DNA from: Chenopodium formosanum
Lineage: Eukaryota; Streptophyta; Magnoliopsida; Caryophyllales; Amaranthaceae
NCBI GenBank assembly: GCA_024500155.1
Contig: CM044877.1
Span: 30,689,001 to 30,753,000, forward strand
Length of the DNA: 64,000 nucleotides
Direction of reading: 5' to 3'
A model generated the notes under the pieces. The model was not told where the DNA came from. It searched no databases and saw only the letters and a program-made list of their open reading frames with translations. The position numbers and the translations under genes were made by a program. Below, piece by piece: positions 21,847 to 33,779 of the stretch (position 1 is its first letter; each line of letters opens with the position of its first letter).

Positions 21847-22836
21847 TCATATGTAATATTTCTTAAGGCGATCAATGTTTATTAATTGGCGAATTTCATC
21901 TCCTCCAATATCTATTAATCTGACGGCTCCTCCTGATAGGATTTCAATTACGCAGCAGGGACCTATCCAATTAGGTTTGAATTTCCCTCTTGGATTGGTT
22001 GGTGGACCCCTAACCTCCTTTAGTACAAAGTCACCTTCTTTTATATTTCTAGGTTTTACCCTTTTATTAAAATGACGCGCAATGCGCCTTTGGTAGACTT
22101 GTACATGATGCAAAGCTGTTAATTGTCGCTCATTGAGGAATAAAAGCTCTTCATACCTCGCTCTTACCCATTCAGCTTTCGGTAGCTTACTTTCAAGTAC
22201 GATGCGTAGGGATGGTATTTCCAGTTCAACTGGTTAAACTGCGTCCATTCCGAAAACTAAGGAGTATGGAGTTAACCCATAATGCGAAGTGTAGTTTATT
22301 CGGCCAATCTTTGTAATTTTCTTCTATTTTTTTAATGATGACTGTTATATTTTTATTTGCCGACTATACAGCTCCATTTATTTGAGGTCTGTATGGGGAT
22401 GAGTGATGATGTTTTATTTTATAACGAGTTAAGAGGGTCTCGACTTCAGCTTTGAATTGAGATCCTTAGTCACTAATTAGTTCGTGTGGAACTCCATATC
22501 TACAAAATATGTTTCGTTTGAGAAACTTTGCGACATGTCTAGAAGTGTATTCACGTAAGAAGCAGCCTCAATCCACTTAGTAAAGTAATCAATGGCAACT
22601 AATACGTACTCGTGCCCTCCTAGTCCTGTTGGAGAGACTTTTCCAATTATGTCAATTCCCCAAGTCGAAAAAGGCCAAGGAGAAGTGAGATTGTATAGTT
22701 TGGATGGTGGAAGGTGTTGTAAATAAGCAAACATTTGGCACTGTGGACATTTTTTAACATATTGTATGCATTCATGTTCCATAGTGGACCAATAGTACCC
22801 TTGTCGTGAAATTATTTTTGAAATCATTTTTTCCAT
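21847..22836 (-). pseudogene. C1 integrase
   Basis: The N-terminal and core part (22836-22477) has YVKKCPQCQ, WGIDIIGKVSPTG and VAIDYFTKWIEA. Frameshifts follow. The second catalytic Asp is followed by a stop (ISD then TAA), and the Glu context is altered (GAG changed to a stop-like TAG near 22365). The C-terminal domain is intact at 22113-21847 (KEGDFVLKEVRGPPT, GKFKPNWIGP, IGGDEIRQLINIDRLK). Integrase joins element DNA to the host genome; this copy cannot be active. Compare the duplicate at 8727-9651, which retains both catalytic codons. Confidence 0.75.
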
Positions 22837-22953
22837 TCATGTGAGGTCCATAAACACCTTTGTGAGTATTTTCCATAAGGCGTGTGGCTTCCGATTGGCC
22901 TGTACATAGTGAGCTTTGATCATTAGGTCCTTTTTTGCATAATTGACCAATTA

Positions 22954-23880
22954 TTAGACCATATTGGGCCGCAAGTGTTCGTAAGGCTCATTGGTCTTTC
23001 GATCAAGTATTTTTGGGATATGTGCCATGATTAATACATTGGAGGATATATTCATACCAAGGATTGCTCCCTCAATTTCATTTATTTCTTCTATTGCGTT
23101 ACAATACGCTGGTTCTTCTCTTCTATCAACGCATAATTGCATCATATTTAAGTGATCGGGAATGTTGATCATTGAGGCTAATTTTTCTAGAGTATCGGCA
23201 AATTGATTGTCATCCCTTGGGAGATATTTAAAATCAATATGTTCAAAATGCTCGATGAGTTGCTCTAGGTGTGCTTGGTATAATATCATTGTGGAGTTCT
23301 TTATTTTCCATTTTTTAATATATGATTTATAATCAAACTGGAGTCTCCATATACCTCTAATTTGTGCACAACTATGCTAACTGCTACTTCTAATCCAATA
23401 ATGCACACTTCACATTCTGCGACATTATTAGTAACCTCAAAGTCTAATTTAACAGAGATTGGAGTATGTACTCCCTCTAGACTTATGAGTAACACTCCTA
23501 CGCCACATCTTTTTTGATTGGACGCACCGTCAAAGTATAATACCCATTTGTCATCTTGTGTCACGATAATCTCTTCATCCGGAAGATGAGTAGTTTTTGC
23601 ATGACTTGTTTGAATTGGATGTTGTGCCAGAAAGTCGGAAATTACTTTTCCTTTCTTTGATTTTTCAGGAATATATTTTAGTTCAAATTCAGCCAACATC
23701 ACCAACCACTTAGATATCCTTCCTTGTATGGGTGGTTGTTCAAACAAATACTTTATCGGATTTTGTTGAGAAATCACATGAGTAGTGTGTGGTAACATAT
23801 AATGTCTTAACTTTTTGGTTGCCCACACTAATGCTAGGCTTGTCTTTTCCAAGGTGCTATATTTTGTTTCATATTAGATG
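22954..23880 (-). pseudogene. C1 double RNase H region
   Basis: The ORF 23852-23301 starts with a retroviral-type RNase H end (TSLALVWATKKLRHYMLPH, PIQGRISKWLVMLAEFEL, KGKVISDFLAQHP). It continues into an archaeal-type RNase H (WVLYFDGASNQKRCGVG, VYGDSSLIINHI), and after a break 23289-22954 gives its end (PRDDNQFADTLEKLAS). The tandem of two RNase H domains is a Tat-lineage trait shared with B. Confidence 0.75.
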
Positions 23881-25302
23881 AATTTTTTGCTTATATAATA
23901 TATTGCACGTTCGACTTTTTCTACCTCTTGTGCTAACATGGCCCCTGTAGCTGTGTCTGTAATTGTAATGTATAGCCTAAGAGGTAGTTTGGGTACTGGT
24001 GGTGCTAAAATTGGTGAACTTTCGAGATAATCTTTGATTTTCTCAAAGGCCTTTTGGCATTGATCGTCCTATTCATGTTTCTCCTCTTTTTTCAATTTTT
24101 AAAATATTGGCTCACAAGTCATAGTCAATTTGTTGATAAATAGACTAATATATTGTAATTTGCTAAGGAATCCCCTAATTTCTTTTTCTGTTTGAGGGGG
24201 AGGCATGTCAACAATTGCCTTTATTTTATAGGGATCGATCTTGATGCCACGTGTGCTTACTACGTATCCGAGTAACTACCAAAAGTTACTCCAAAGGCGC
24301 ATTTTTGTGAATTCAATCGCATTTTATATTCTTTTACGCGAGTGAAAAATATGCGTAGAGCTTTTATATGTCCCATTCTATCTTTGGACTTCATGATCAT
24401 ATCATCCACATACATTTCTATTTCTTTATGCATCATATCATGCAAGGGAAGCGTAGCTGTTCTTTTGTACGTAGCTCCTGCATTTTTTAAACCAAATGGC
24501 ATGACTGTATAGCAATATGTACCCCAAGGGGTACTAAATCATGTCTTTTCTTCATCTTCTTTTGCCATTAAAATTTGGTTGTAACCTGCGTATCCATCCA
24601 TAAAGGATAACATCGCATGTTCAACCGTGTTATCTACCAATATGTCAATATGTGGTAGAGGAAAATTGTCTTTAGGGCTAGCTATATTAAGATCCCTAAA
24701 GTCGACACACATACAAACTTGCCTATCCTTTTTAGGGACTGGAACGATGTTCGCTACCCATTCTGGGTAATTACATACGCGAATAAAACCGGCGTCCAAC
24801 TGTTTTTGTACTTCTTCTTTTATTTTTAATGCGACATCAGGTTTCATTCGTCGAAATTTTTGTTTTACTTGTATTAGAAGTAGGGTTCAAGGGAATGGTA
24901 TGTTCTACGATTTCCCTATCTATTCCAGGCATGTCCTTGTATGACCAAGCGAACACGTTTTTTGAATTCTTTGAGCGTCGATATGAGGGTCGATCGCTCT
25001 TCCGGATTTAGAGTTAAGCCAATTTTGACTTCTCTCTTATTTTCGTTAGTTCCTATATTAACTATTTCAGTTTCTTCAACGATAGGGTTCGTTTTTTCTC
25101 GTTCATTCATTAATTTAACCAATTTATTAATGTTATCATCTTCATTAGATGGATTGTTATAGCATTTGAAAGATTCAAGAGAAGGCATATACTCGAAAAT
25201 AGATCTAATATTATTAAAATCAAAAGAGTGTACATTAAGAGAAGAATCCTTTTTGGGGTCTTCATCCTTAGAACTAGAAAATACAGACTCAGTAACGGCC
25301 AC
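23881..25302 (-). pseudogene. C1 reverse transcriptase and upstream linker
   Basis: The linker 25302-24916 (EVKIGLTLNPEERSTLI) leads into RT pieces at 24847-24539 (MKPDVALKIKEEVQKQL, CVDFRDLNIASPKDNFPLPH, FMDGYAGYNQILMA) and 24502-24260 (MPFGLKNAGATYKR, EMYVDDMIMKSKDR). A stop near 24538 splits the palm between these parts. The thumb and connection, 24259-23881, are recognisable only in broken frames. The catalytic YVDD is intact but the ORF is not. Confidence 0.75.
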
Positions 25303-25542
25303 AAGGCCTAGATTTTCAGCTTCCCTAGAGTCTACAATAGATTCATCGTCCGACTCTTAAAACATCTTCCCTTCGCCTGTGACGATCTCCAATTTATCGC
25401 CTTTGTGATTCATCCATTTGAAATATTTCCTCCATCCATGCTCAAAAGTTTCGTTTGAAGGGGTGATCAACAAGGTTGGGTCAAAGGCTTCATCTTGAAT
25501 GGCTTTGTGATTGGTCATTGTTGCAACATTATTTTGATCTAG

Positions 25543-27295
25543 TCAAAATATCAAGTTAAATTTTTGTCTATCATAGCACCCTAGAGTTAGGTGTTTTGAT
25601 TTAACGATACTAAGATCGTCATCCAAGAAGTAGCAATCATGAAATATTTCAAATCCAGTCTTCTTGATTCCTTCCAAAACTAAGGGTTCTGAAAAGTCGT
25701 AGCATGGGTAATCTTCTCCCTCCCTAATGAATTGTCCATTTAGGGTTTGTTGATAGGATGGGAGTAAAGTGATTATCCCTTTCTTATTATTGTATCTACG
25801 TGCTTTGTTTTTTGCATCGTGAGACTCCAAGTATTCTTTGGTTGGTTTATATCCCAATCAAAAGGAGAAGCTTTTCTTAGGGATAGAAAGTAAGAGAGAT
25901 TTCTTCATTCCTATTCCCAAAGACATCCCGGGAAAGTAACTACTCTTAAGCAAGATGTTGTTTACTATCCGAGTGGAAAATGGATCAAGCTTGAATGATT
26001 CTTCTAAGTCTTCTTCCATTTCAATTCTGAAGATTGGCTCCACGGCAAATCCCCACATGTCCTCTTCATCATTATCATGGTTTATTTCTAAGAGTGATTG
26101 ATCATTTATTGCTATTTTGAGTGGAGAAGCATGTATAGTCATATGAAGCCCTTGATTGTTCAACCTAATCATTTGATGAAGTGAGGATGGTATTGCACCA
26201 AGCTCATGTATCCAAGGACGTCCAAGTAAAAGGTTGAATGTAGGTTTTATGTCCATAACATGAAATTCAACCATCTTTTGAATTGGGCCTGTGGTAATTC
26301 GTAGCTTAACAGTTCCACACACCGATCTTCTAGAATTTTCATAGGCCCTAATGCTTTGTTTTGTTGATTGAAAATCTTTTTCTGGATTTAGGCCTAAGTA
26401 TTTTGCCGTTCGTAATGGGCATACGTTTACAGCCGACCCATTGTCTACCAAAGTTAGAGGGATATTGTATCCCTTGCAACCCACATTTAAGTATAACACA
26501 TTGATGTGAGTAGTGTCTTATAAAGGCAAATCATCATTAGTGAAAACAATTAACTTGTTAGATTTCTCGCTAGTAAGCAAGCTAACAAGGTCATGAGGGG
26601 TTGTGTCTGTGCTTACAGACAAAGCCGTTAGAGCGTTCATGAGAGAATTTCTATGTTCTTTAGAAGTACTTATGAGCTCCCAAATGCTAACATTCTCCTT
26701 AGATTGGCGAAGTTGTTTGACCAATGGATCTTCCACCTCAAGTGGAGGTGGTATTGTATTTTGTGTTTGACCTTGAGTTTGATTTTGTGTTGTAGAAGAT
26801 CCATTTGGTGGTGGTGGTTTGTAGACTCACCCAGAACGAGTTAAATGATCAATCTCATTTGGGTTAGTCGTAGGACTCATAAACCAACTTTCTTCTAGAG
26901 GCTTTGGATGTGCCTCCATTTCAAGATGTTCCATGATTTTTGCTTGATGTCATTGTTTATCCTAGAAGAGATTTGATCAATCTTGCGATTTCCCCAAGAA
27001 ATAATCCCAATCAAGCGCTCCATTCGTTTCATTTTGCAAACAAGATGAGACATATAAGTCCTGAAAGTCGTCGTCCCATATTCCACACACATACTTCATT
27101 AGTTTCCCCTATGAGTATTGTGGATAGAGGCTCTCCTATGGGTGTGATATAGTCCAAAGGATTGAACATATCACTTCCCGTATGGTCTTCATCGATGTGA
27201 AACACCCCTAAGGGGGATACATTATTGTTAGGTTTAGGCGTTGGAATTTTCCCATCGTCTACTAAATCTTGTATCTTGTACTTAAAACATAGCAA
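25543..27295 (-). pseudogene. C1 gag C-terminal part and aspartic protease
   Basis: Pieces in order on the minus strand: 27295-27029 (YKIQDLVDDGKIPTPKP), 26736-26518, protease 26499-25858 and 25857-25543. The protease has LVDNGSAVNVCPLRTAKYLG and FNLLLGRPWIHELGAIPSSL, matching B. A stop at 26518-26520 separates the protease from the upstream frame and another lies at 25858. The last part carries the conserved linker (QTLNGQFIREGEDYPCYDF). Confidence 0.75.
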
Positions 27296-28371
27296 CGTTC
27301 AGTATTGTGTCCAACGCCTCTATGATAAGCACAATAAGCACTACCATTCCATTGAGGAAACCTCATTTCTAGTGGAGTAGGTGGTGTTGGCCCTGTTTGG
27401 GTAAGTAAGGCTTTTTCATTTAATTTTTCTAACAATTCAATATAGCTTACAGGAAATGGAGTAAATTTTCTCTCTTTTGTCCATCTTTTTCTAGGATCAT
27501 CATATCGATTCATGTTATTGTATTGCGTGGAAGTCGCATATACATTCATAGAGGATGATGCATCATCATTCCCCTTCGTGTAGTTATTCTTAGGTTGATG
27601 ATGATAATGAGGTTTGTTTGCTTTTTCTTTAGTAATATCATCTTCAATCCTAGTAGCCACATAATAGACCTTTTGAAAAGTGTCTAGATCAAGGTAACGT
27701 AGATTTTTGTTGTACTTTTCATGACAAATGTAAATAATTTTTTTTACTAACTCGAGTTCGGGAGGCCTTTGGGCAAGGTGAGCCGCCTTTTCTCGCCATC
27801 TACCATAGAAAGCAAGGAAACCTTCATCGTCGCCTTGCTTAAGCATCTCGAGTTCACTTAAAGTTGACATGAACTCTACGTTAGTCTCGTTATGGGTGAT
27901 GAAAGTCGAAACTACATCTTCCCATGTTTCTTTAAAGTTAGGGTCTAGCCCATAGTACCAATCTCTTGCGGTAGGGTTTAGTGATAAAGGGAAAGTCAAA
28001 GCATAAAGCTTAGGATCAACTCCCTTTAGTGTCATAGTGCTAGTAAAACACATTAAATGATTTTGTGGATTATTGGTCACCTTAAATATTGGCAAGTCCG
28101 TAGCTACGAACTTTTCCGGTAAAGCAAGTCCTGGGGGAGGAGCAAACTTTTTTGCGTCAAAGTACTTGTTTCCCATTGTAGAACGAAGAACTAGCTTCAC
28201 TAACGACTCTTCTTTGGTGGATAATTGCTTCATCTTTTCTTGTAAGGCTTACTCTTCGACTTTTTTCTTTTTAGCATTTTCCATCTTCACAATTCTCCTC
28301 TCCTCGGCCTCTTGAGCCTTTTCCTTTCTCATACGAAGAATCTCTTGTTGAAGTTCTTCGACGGTTGTCAT
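27262..28371 (-). pseudogene. C1 gag
   Basis: The start ATG at 28371-28369 follows the leader. The first 40 residues (MTTVEELQQEILRMRKEKAQ) are basic and coiled-coil-like; a stop near 28249 breaks the frame, which then runs open from 28233 to 27262. The core has LKGVDPKLYALTFPLSL, WYYGLDPNFKETWEDVV, LEMLKQGDDEGFLAFYGRW, and ends with the CX2HX4HX4C knuckle YCAYHRGVGHNTERC. C2 gag at 53079-51803 is a close homologue. Gag of the Tat type; non-functional because of the early stop. Confidence 0.8.
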
Positions 28372-29395
28372 TGTTGTTGGACTAGGATTAGTTGTCGAAT
28401 GAAAGTGGTTTTAAAGAGGTTGATCTTTGGGTGGTAAACATAGAATGCGAGTGCCCACGGGTCCTCTTTCCCAAGCTTGAAAACTGGCCCTAAAGCAGTA
28501 CGAAAGGATAAGTAAATCGATACGCTTGCTTTTGAAAGGGGAGAAAAAAAAGAAAAAAGAAAAAAATTGATACGCTGGCTTTTGAAACGGATAACATCGC
28601 CCTTAACAATTCTTCAATGAAGATATTGTTCGGACGAGTCTATTTGTTTATTGAGAAATCAAAACTGACTCGTCCAGTGGGCGCGCGCAAGTTACTCAGT
28701 TACGCACGGATGTCACACGCAACAAAATAACATGCGCTAGGAGGGGTCGCGCAACTTCGTGAGTTGTGCGCGCCACCTACTCTTAATATTTTTTAAATTT
28801 GAGCATTTTTTTATTTGATTTTTTTTTACTTGACTCTTTTTTTTATGTTATCCTTTGAATATGACGCTAAATCACGAAGAGACAACTTTGTAATTGGGAA
28901 CCTAGACTAAACTAAAAAAAAGAAAAAGAAGACTATCCTAACACGTTGCACATAGTCACATAATCACATAAGCATGTCATAAGTCAAGATTCAGCAATGT
29001 CGTTCTAAGGTCAAAAAAGGCTTGGGTGTCCAAAGGTACCATACCTTAAGAAACGATGCATAAATCAATCACTCAACGTGTTTAACCATGACATCGCCCT
29101 CCCAACATTTTGTTGGTGATATGGGTGGGATGATTGTTATTGATTTTGGGATAGACGCCTAGTGTTGGTGACCCCTAGTCAATGAGCCAATCCTTAATGG
29201 TTAAAGTGTGCTATGCTTATGCATGGTACAATGTTGCTTGTTTGGTTTTTACTCTTGTGCAAAAGGAAGATATTATGCGTTCAAGTCTTGCTCTCTAACT
29301 AGAGATTATCTAAGTTAATTCTCATTACAATCCATAGGCAACCTAGTGTTGGATACCTTGGACCATAACTACGAATTAATCATGTAACCTCTAAG
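28372..29395 (-). other. 5' leader of C1, non-coding
   Basis: About 1 kb between PBS and gag with no coding sequence. It holds the leader dyad array (28679-28778) and a purine-rich segment near 28540-28570. C2 has the same leader at 53080-58923, interrupted by the Harbinger element. Confidence 0.6.
28679..28778. repeat. C-family dyad array in the C1 gag leader
   Basis: Sites include GCGCGCGCAAGTTACTCAGTTACGC (arms GCGCAAGT and CAGTTACGC), CACGCAAC, and TCGCGCAACTTCGTGAGTTGTGCGC in two halves. The equivalent array of C2 is 58188-58287. Confidence 0.7.
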
Positions 29396-29413
29396 TCCCC
29401 AACAGAGTCGCCA
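29396..29413 (-). promoter_or_regulatory. Primer binding site of C1
   Basis: On the minus strand, TGGCGACTCTGTTGGGGA sits one base from the inner end of the shared LTR. It has the same TGGCGACTC core as the B element PBS and fixes the LTR border and the orientation of C1. Confidence 0.8.
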
Positions 29414-29414
29414 C

Positions 29415-30911
29415 TGTAAGGTGGGTGATCCCATCGTCAGGAGTACTCTCCTTAAATGCCCTTGGTCAAATAAAAGCCTAGGACTTTAGACTTGTTAGGG
29501 TGTAGTAGGAATTGAATTCCTGACTGTTTGGGGGACCTTGAATTAGAATTGATTCTATCATCACGCTTTTTTGTAAGAAACAAGTAGGAGTCGCTAATAT
29601 GTTTTAGGAAAAAACTCATAAACCTCGTTCATGCCTTTTTCCATGTGGAGTTCATGGAATAATTAGCACAAACCATAAGTTTACCCATGCCCAAATTGGT
29701 CTATAAACCAGAAATGAGTTCGGGAGCGAGGGTACTAAGATAACGTTCCTTTTAGAGGGGAATCGTCATCCTAGCCCTAGTACGGTCTCTACTAGCTCTT
29801 CCTTTTTCACAATTTCATCACCAAACAATATATGCAACGCGATTCCTAAAACTATGTTAGTTGATTTTATTTACAAGCATTAATTCACGTAGGAATTACA
29901 TTGCAAAAGTCGTTATTCTTATTCAATAATATTCGAGGAAGAACAATAAATAAACAAGATTCGCCTTGGCTTAAGTGATCAACCAACAATTATTTCATTC
30001 AATTCTAATCTTTATTTAACTCAAGATACTATGTGGAATTGATTAATTAATTATTTTAAAGGTGATTAAACAACACTAATTAAATAATTAAAGTTCTTTT
30101 AAACAAGAAAATAAAGGTGATTTAACTAAGTGCTCGGGAATTTACTACTTCTCTTTTCTAGATCTCCGTTTAGAACACTTATGGACACCTTTTTGTAGGG
30201 GAACCTCCACCGTAGTAACAAAGTATCTAAAGGGTGAGTGTTTAGGACAAGAGGGCTAGGTTGCACAAGTTCACAAGTTATTTCGCCAGAGTTTTAGGCT
30301 ATTTTTTGTTTGTTGAAGCCTCGGTTTAAGCTCGTATTTATAGAGAACGATTAGGTTTAGGGTTTCAAGCAATTTGCCGCAGCAGGTGTCGCGCGCAATA
30401 GATGAAGTTGCGCGCGGCATTCCAGCGCAAGTTATAGAATCGCGCTGCAATATGCAGCGCAACTATTGGTCTTGCGCACGGCTTTATCGCAAGATTTGAT
30501 TTTATATTTTCTGTATAATTTTGAATAATTCTGAATCTTCTGAAGCACAACTTTAAAAGTTGCGCTGGGTGTCACGTGCAACCGAAATAGTTGCGCGCGG
30601 CACCCTAGCGCGACTTCGTGAGATACGCACGGCTATTAGGGTTTTTTCTGCGGCAACACTATGTTTTAACCTAGGTGCTCCTAAATCTGTCATTATTAGG
30701 GTTTAAGCACGGGCCTAAGCCTAATTATGATTGGGTTTAGTTAATTTGACCTTTGTTTTGGCTTTTCCCTTAAAATTGGGCTAGTCTTTTGTGTTTTGTG
30801 GCTTAACCAATTATCCATAATTATTCTTCACTTTGATCCAACATGAAGATGGCTTTATTAATCGTCATTGCACTTCATGTCAGGGTAGGAGGCCAAAAGT
30901 AGATTTCTACA
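29415..30911 (-). mobile_element. LTR shared by C1 (5' LTR) and C2 (3' LTR)
   Basis: On the plus strand the unit begins TGTAAGGTGGG and ends TTTCTACA, about 1.5 kb. On its left is the C1 PBS, on its right the C2 polypurine tract, so one LTR serves two elements in the same orientation. C2's other LTR begins identically at 58943 but is cut after 23 bp. The minus-strand TATA box is at 30342-30334. This arrangement is the expected product of unequal recombination between LTRs of neighbouring or identical elements. Confidence 0.85.
30334..30633 (-). promoter_or_regulatory. U3 promoter of the C LTR: dyad array plus TATA box
   Basis: On the minus strand an array of GTTGCGCGCGAC-type sites spans 30633-30383, and TATAAATAC (30342-30334) follows about 41 bp downstream. 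Half sites include GTTGCGCGCGGCA, AGCGCAAGTT and GCAGCGCAACT. Same layout as in B, A and D with a different motif. Confidence 0.65.
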
Positions 30912-30926
30912 GTTAGCCCCCACTTT
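30912..30926 (-). promoter_or_regulatory. Polypurine tract of C2
   Basis: On the minus strand AAAGTGGGGGCTAAC ends exactly at the TGTAGAAATC start of the shared LTR. It differs from the B tract (AAAGTGGGGGCTTC) only near its end. Confidence 0.8.
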
Positions 30927-32151
30927 GATCAAGTCTAGAATAGACGATGATCAAAGTAGTCAAGGAAATAAATCCGAGACTCATTCTGCAAAGTTCTCTA
31001 AGGATAGAGAATCTTTCAGTGATGTTTAAAGATGTCTAAACAATCCTTGGTTCGCTAAGTGATTGAAACAAGTAACTATTGAGGCTAAAAAAAGTCTTTC
31101 CTAGTCTTAACGCCTAAAATATCTATATTGATCCTTTGCAATTGTAGAACGCTCTTACAAGTAAAAGTATTATGGGCGATGTCAGGTCATGAGAAGAGAT
31201 CGGTTTTAAAAGAATAAAAGGGGAGGATTTCCTCTCAATCGTGTCAATGTTGGTCTAAAATCCCTCGATATGTCATTGAAACTTTAGCCTGACTTTAACA
31301 AAGTAAAAGATGAAAAAGGGGTTTTCGGTATTCGAGCCGAAATGGTTCGGTATTCGATCCGAAAGTCCACAAGATAGAAATACATGTCTCAGGACTTGAG
31401 GCATATATCCAAATTCGATGAGAGGGAATAAAGTCAGCAACTCTCTCATTAGTTTTTTTCACAAGATGAGTACATGTGTCTCAGGACTGGGGGCATGTGA
31501 CTACATGGGCACGACATCGTCTCGTCGCTTCTTTATACAGGAGGTGGATTCGACACTCTAACTATCCGGTAATAAGTTAGTAAGCGCACTAACTACCGTA
31601 TCCATTCAAGAAGTGCCTGTTCATGAAGGTTCGGCGCGCCTGTCGACTCGTTAATCTAACGCCTATAGTAATTCTCTACCTATTAGTCCTGAGAGGTAGA
31701 TCTCGCAAAGCTTGGGCTGAGTGAAATATTATGCATCACCTACGCCGTACAATTTTGCGCCGTACGATATGCCATTTGCATTTTTACGCTGCATGAAAAA
31801 GCATTCCTTTTTGCTTCAGACGTGAAAAATGAAGAAAACCTCAAAATTTGTAACGTCAGTATAGTAAAATGACAAATCTGTCTATGGGTGCTTTTACGTA
31901 AAGCACCACCACGGAACGTCTTAAGGCACTTTTACGGAAAAACGTTCAAAACGTATGCTTGGGGAAGGCACAAAGCACGGTTTGCATGCAATATGATGCA
32001 AAAAACTAACAAAAAAGAAAACGTACTACAATATGTAAAGAAATTCAAAACATTTTGATGATTTACGCGCCATTACGTCTAATAACGAGCAAATACCGTT
32101 CAAAAAATGATTAAACGGATCAAAATCAAAATCCCGGTCTTTTAGTGACCA

Positions 32152-32252
32152 GTATCCGCGCGCAACTTAGAAGGTCGCGCTGGCCAGGTGCGCGCATCTT
32201 TCTGAGTTGCACTGGTATGTCACGCGCAACATCTAAAGTTAATCGCGACATT
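32152..32252. repeat. C-family dyad array upstream of the C2 PMD gene
   Basis: The counterpart of 853-940 in C1, with GCGCGCAACTTAG, GTCGCGCTGG, TGAGTTGCACTGG and CACGCGCAACATC. Followed by the same pyrimidine-rich leader and possible 5' UTR intron. Confidence 0.7.
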
Positions 32253-33779
32253 TATGTCAGTAAAGTGAAAATCGCAAACGCGATTTTTCACTTCACCATT
32301 TTTCTCCTTCCTTCGCCATTTTTTACTCTTTCTCTATCTAAAAGTTCAGTTTTTTGCAATTTTTGAAGCTAAAGGAAGCTAATCTCACTCTCAAATCATA
32401 TTTTCCGTAATCTAATGTAAGTTCTTTGCAAAAATTTGCTCTTTTCAGCTGAATTCGAACGATTTTTGAATCGTTAAACCCCAAATTTTGAATTTCAGGG
32501 TTTTCTATTCGGCTTATTTTTCTTGAAATTGTTTGCTCTATGTCGTTATGCTATGTTTAAGGAGTGTTTTGAAAAAAAATTTCATGAAAAATGGTTAAGT
32601 ATTGAACCTTGTATGAGCATTTCTTGTTTCAAGTTCGTTCTTGCTTCTTTTTTCAAATTTTTGCTTTATTTTCTGTTATTTTGTTTGCCCATTTTGGTTA
32701 TACTTTTTAATTATGCACCAATTGTAGTATTGGAACTAGCTTTGCTTCCATAATTAACATTTTGAAAATTTTGAATCCGAAAAAATGGAGCAAAGTGTAT
32801 ACTTAGCCTCTTTTTGTCATATTCGAACTCCAAAATTGTTTGGTAGACGATAATTATGTTTATATTACTGTTATTCGTCTAGAATTATTTGATTCTCTGA
32901 GATTTTAGAATATAATCCCTTGAATGCTTAGTTGAAACTAGTGTAGGATGGCTTTTGGGGGTGTTAAAGCCCCCATTTACTGAGTTTAAATGCAGGTATC
33001 GTAGCCCCCAAGCATAGGTGGCATTCGATTTTTCCCTATCGGTAGCCATTATGCTGTCGAAATGGGTCTAGAATACATATAATAGTTAAGTTTAGGAAAT
33101 AAAATAAACTAATTGAAGAAATTTTATCCGTCATATCCTGGACTCACCTCCGTTTGTCGATGCTGAGGAGATTCTTGTTGGTCCGAACGAGGCAGTTCGC
33201 CCTCGGAAGAAGGTGACCCATCCTCGAGAGGAGGTTCGAGAGCAACGCGACGCGGTCGATCGACATCGCAAGGAGGAGGTGGCCTGGTCTGGGAGGCTCC
33301 TCCCAACTGGGACCCTACGGTCCTTAAGTGGGACCCAGAGCACCACGATTCGATCCGAGGGTGGCGCGACATTGTAAGTCTTCCACGCGTTCGTTTCTTT
33401 CTATTTTTCTTTTGTTTCTTCCCCTTTTTAAAACCATAACTGTTTTTTTTTTATTTAGAGTGAGCCTGGCATGCGTTCTTACGGCTATGGTAACCTGCGA
33501 GCCCGTTTTGAGATTTTGCCCGAGGTGGCAAAGGAGATGGTATCACTTTCTGGGATTGACTTTCAGCTGGCGGCTCTTCGGGATTTATCGAGCCAGTCTG
33601 CGTCATCAGCTTTCCTTCGTGGATTGCTAGAGTTTTGGTGGGATTCCACCAACACTTTACACTTTCCATGGGGAGATATGACGGTTACCCCTTTCCATTT
33701 CTCTATGATTATGGGTTTTCCTTTCGGAGGCGAGCCTGTAGTTATAGAGCTCGTTAAGGGGTCAGACGAGAGATTGCGC

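Larger units (their letters stand above)
20989..29414 (-). mobile_element. Element C1, gag-pol half
   Basis: Minus-strand element, read from right to left: PBS 29413-29396, leader with dyad array, gag 28371-27262, protease 26499-25858, RT 24847-24260, double RNase H 23852-22954, integrase 22836-21847, then a non-coding stretch down to the B insertion. Its continuation beyond B is 6190-1. The 5' LTR is the shared LTR at 29415. Without B and the duplication the C1 interior is about 15 kb, a large Tat/Ogre-like size. Every reading frame is broken. Confidence 0.85.

Noticed and set aside
33124..33372. Minus-strand ORFs rich in Arg/Ser at 33124-33372 and 1759-1968
   Set aside because: Shadows of PMD exon 1, whose plus-strand reading is supported by two copies and splice sites.
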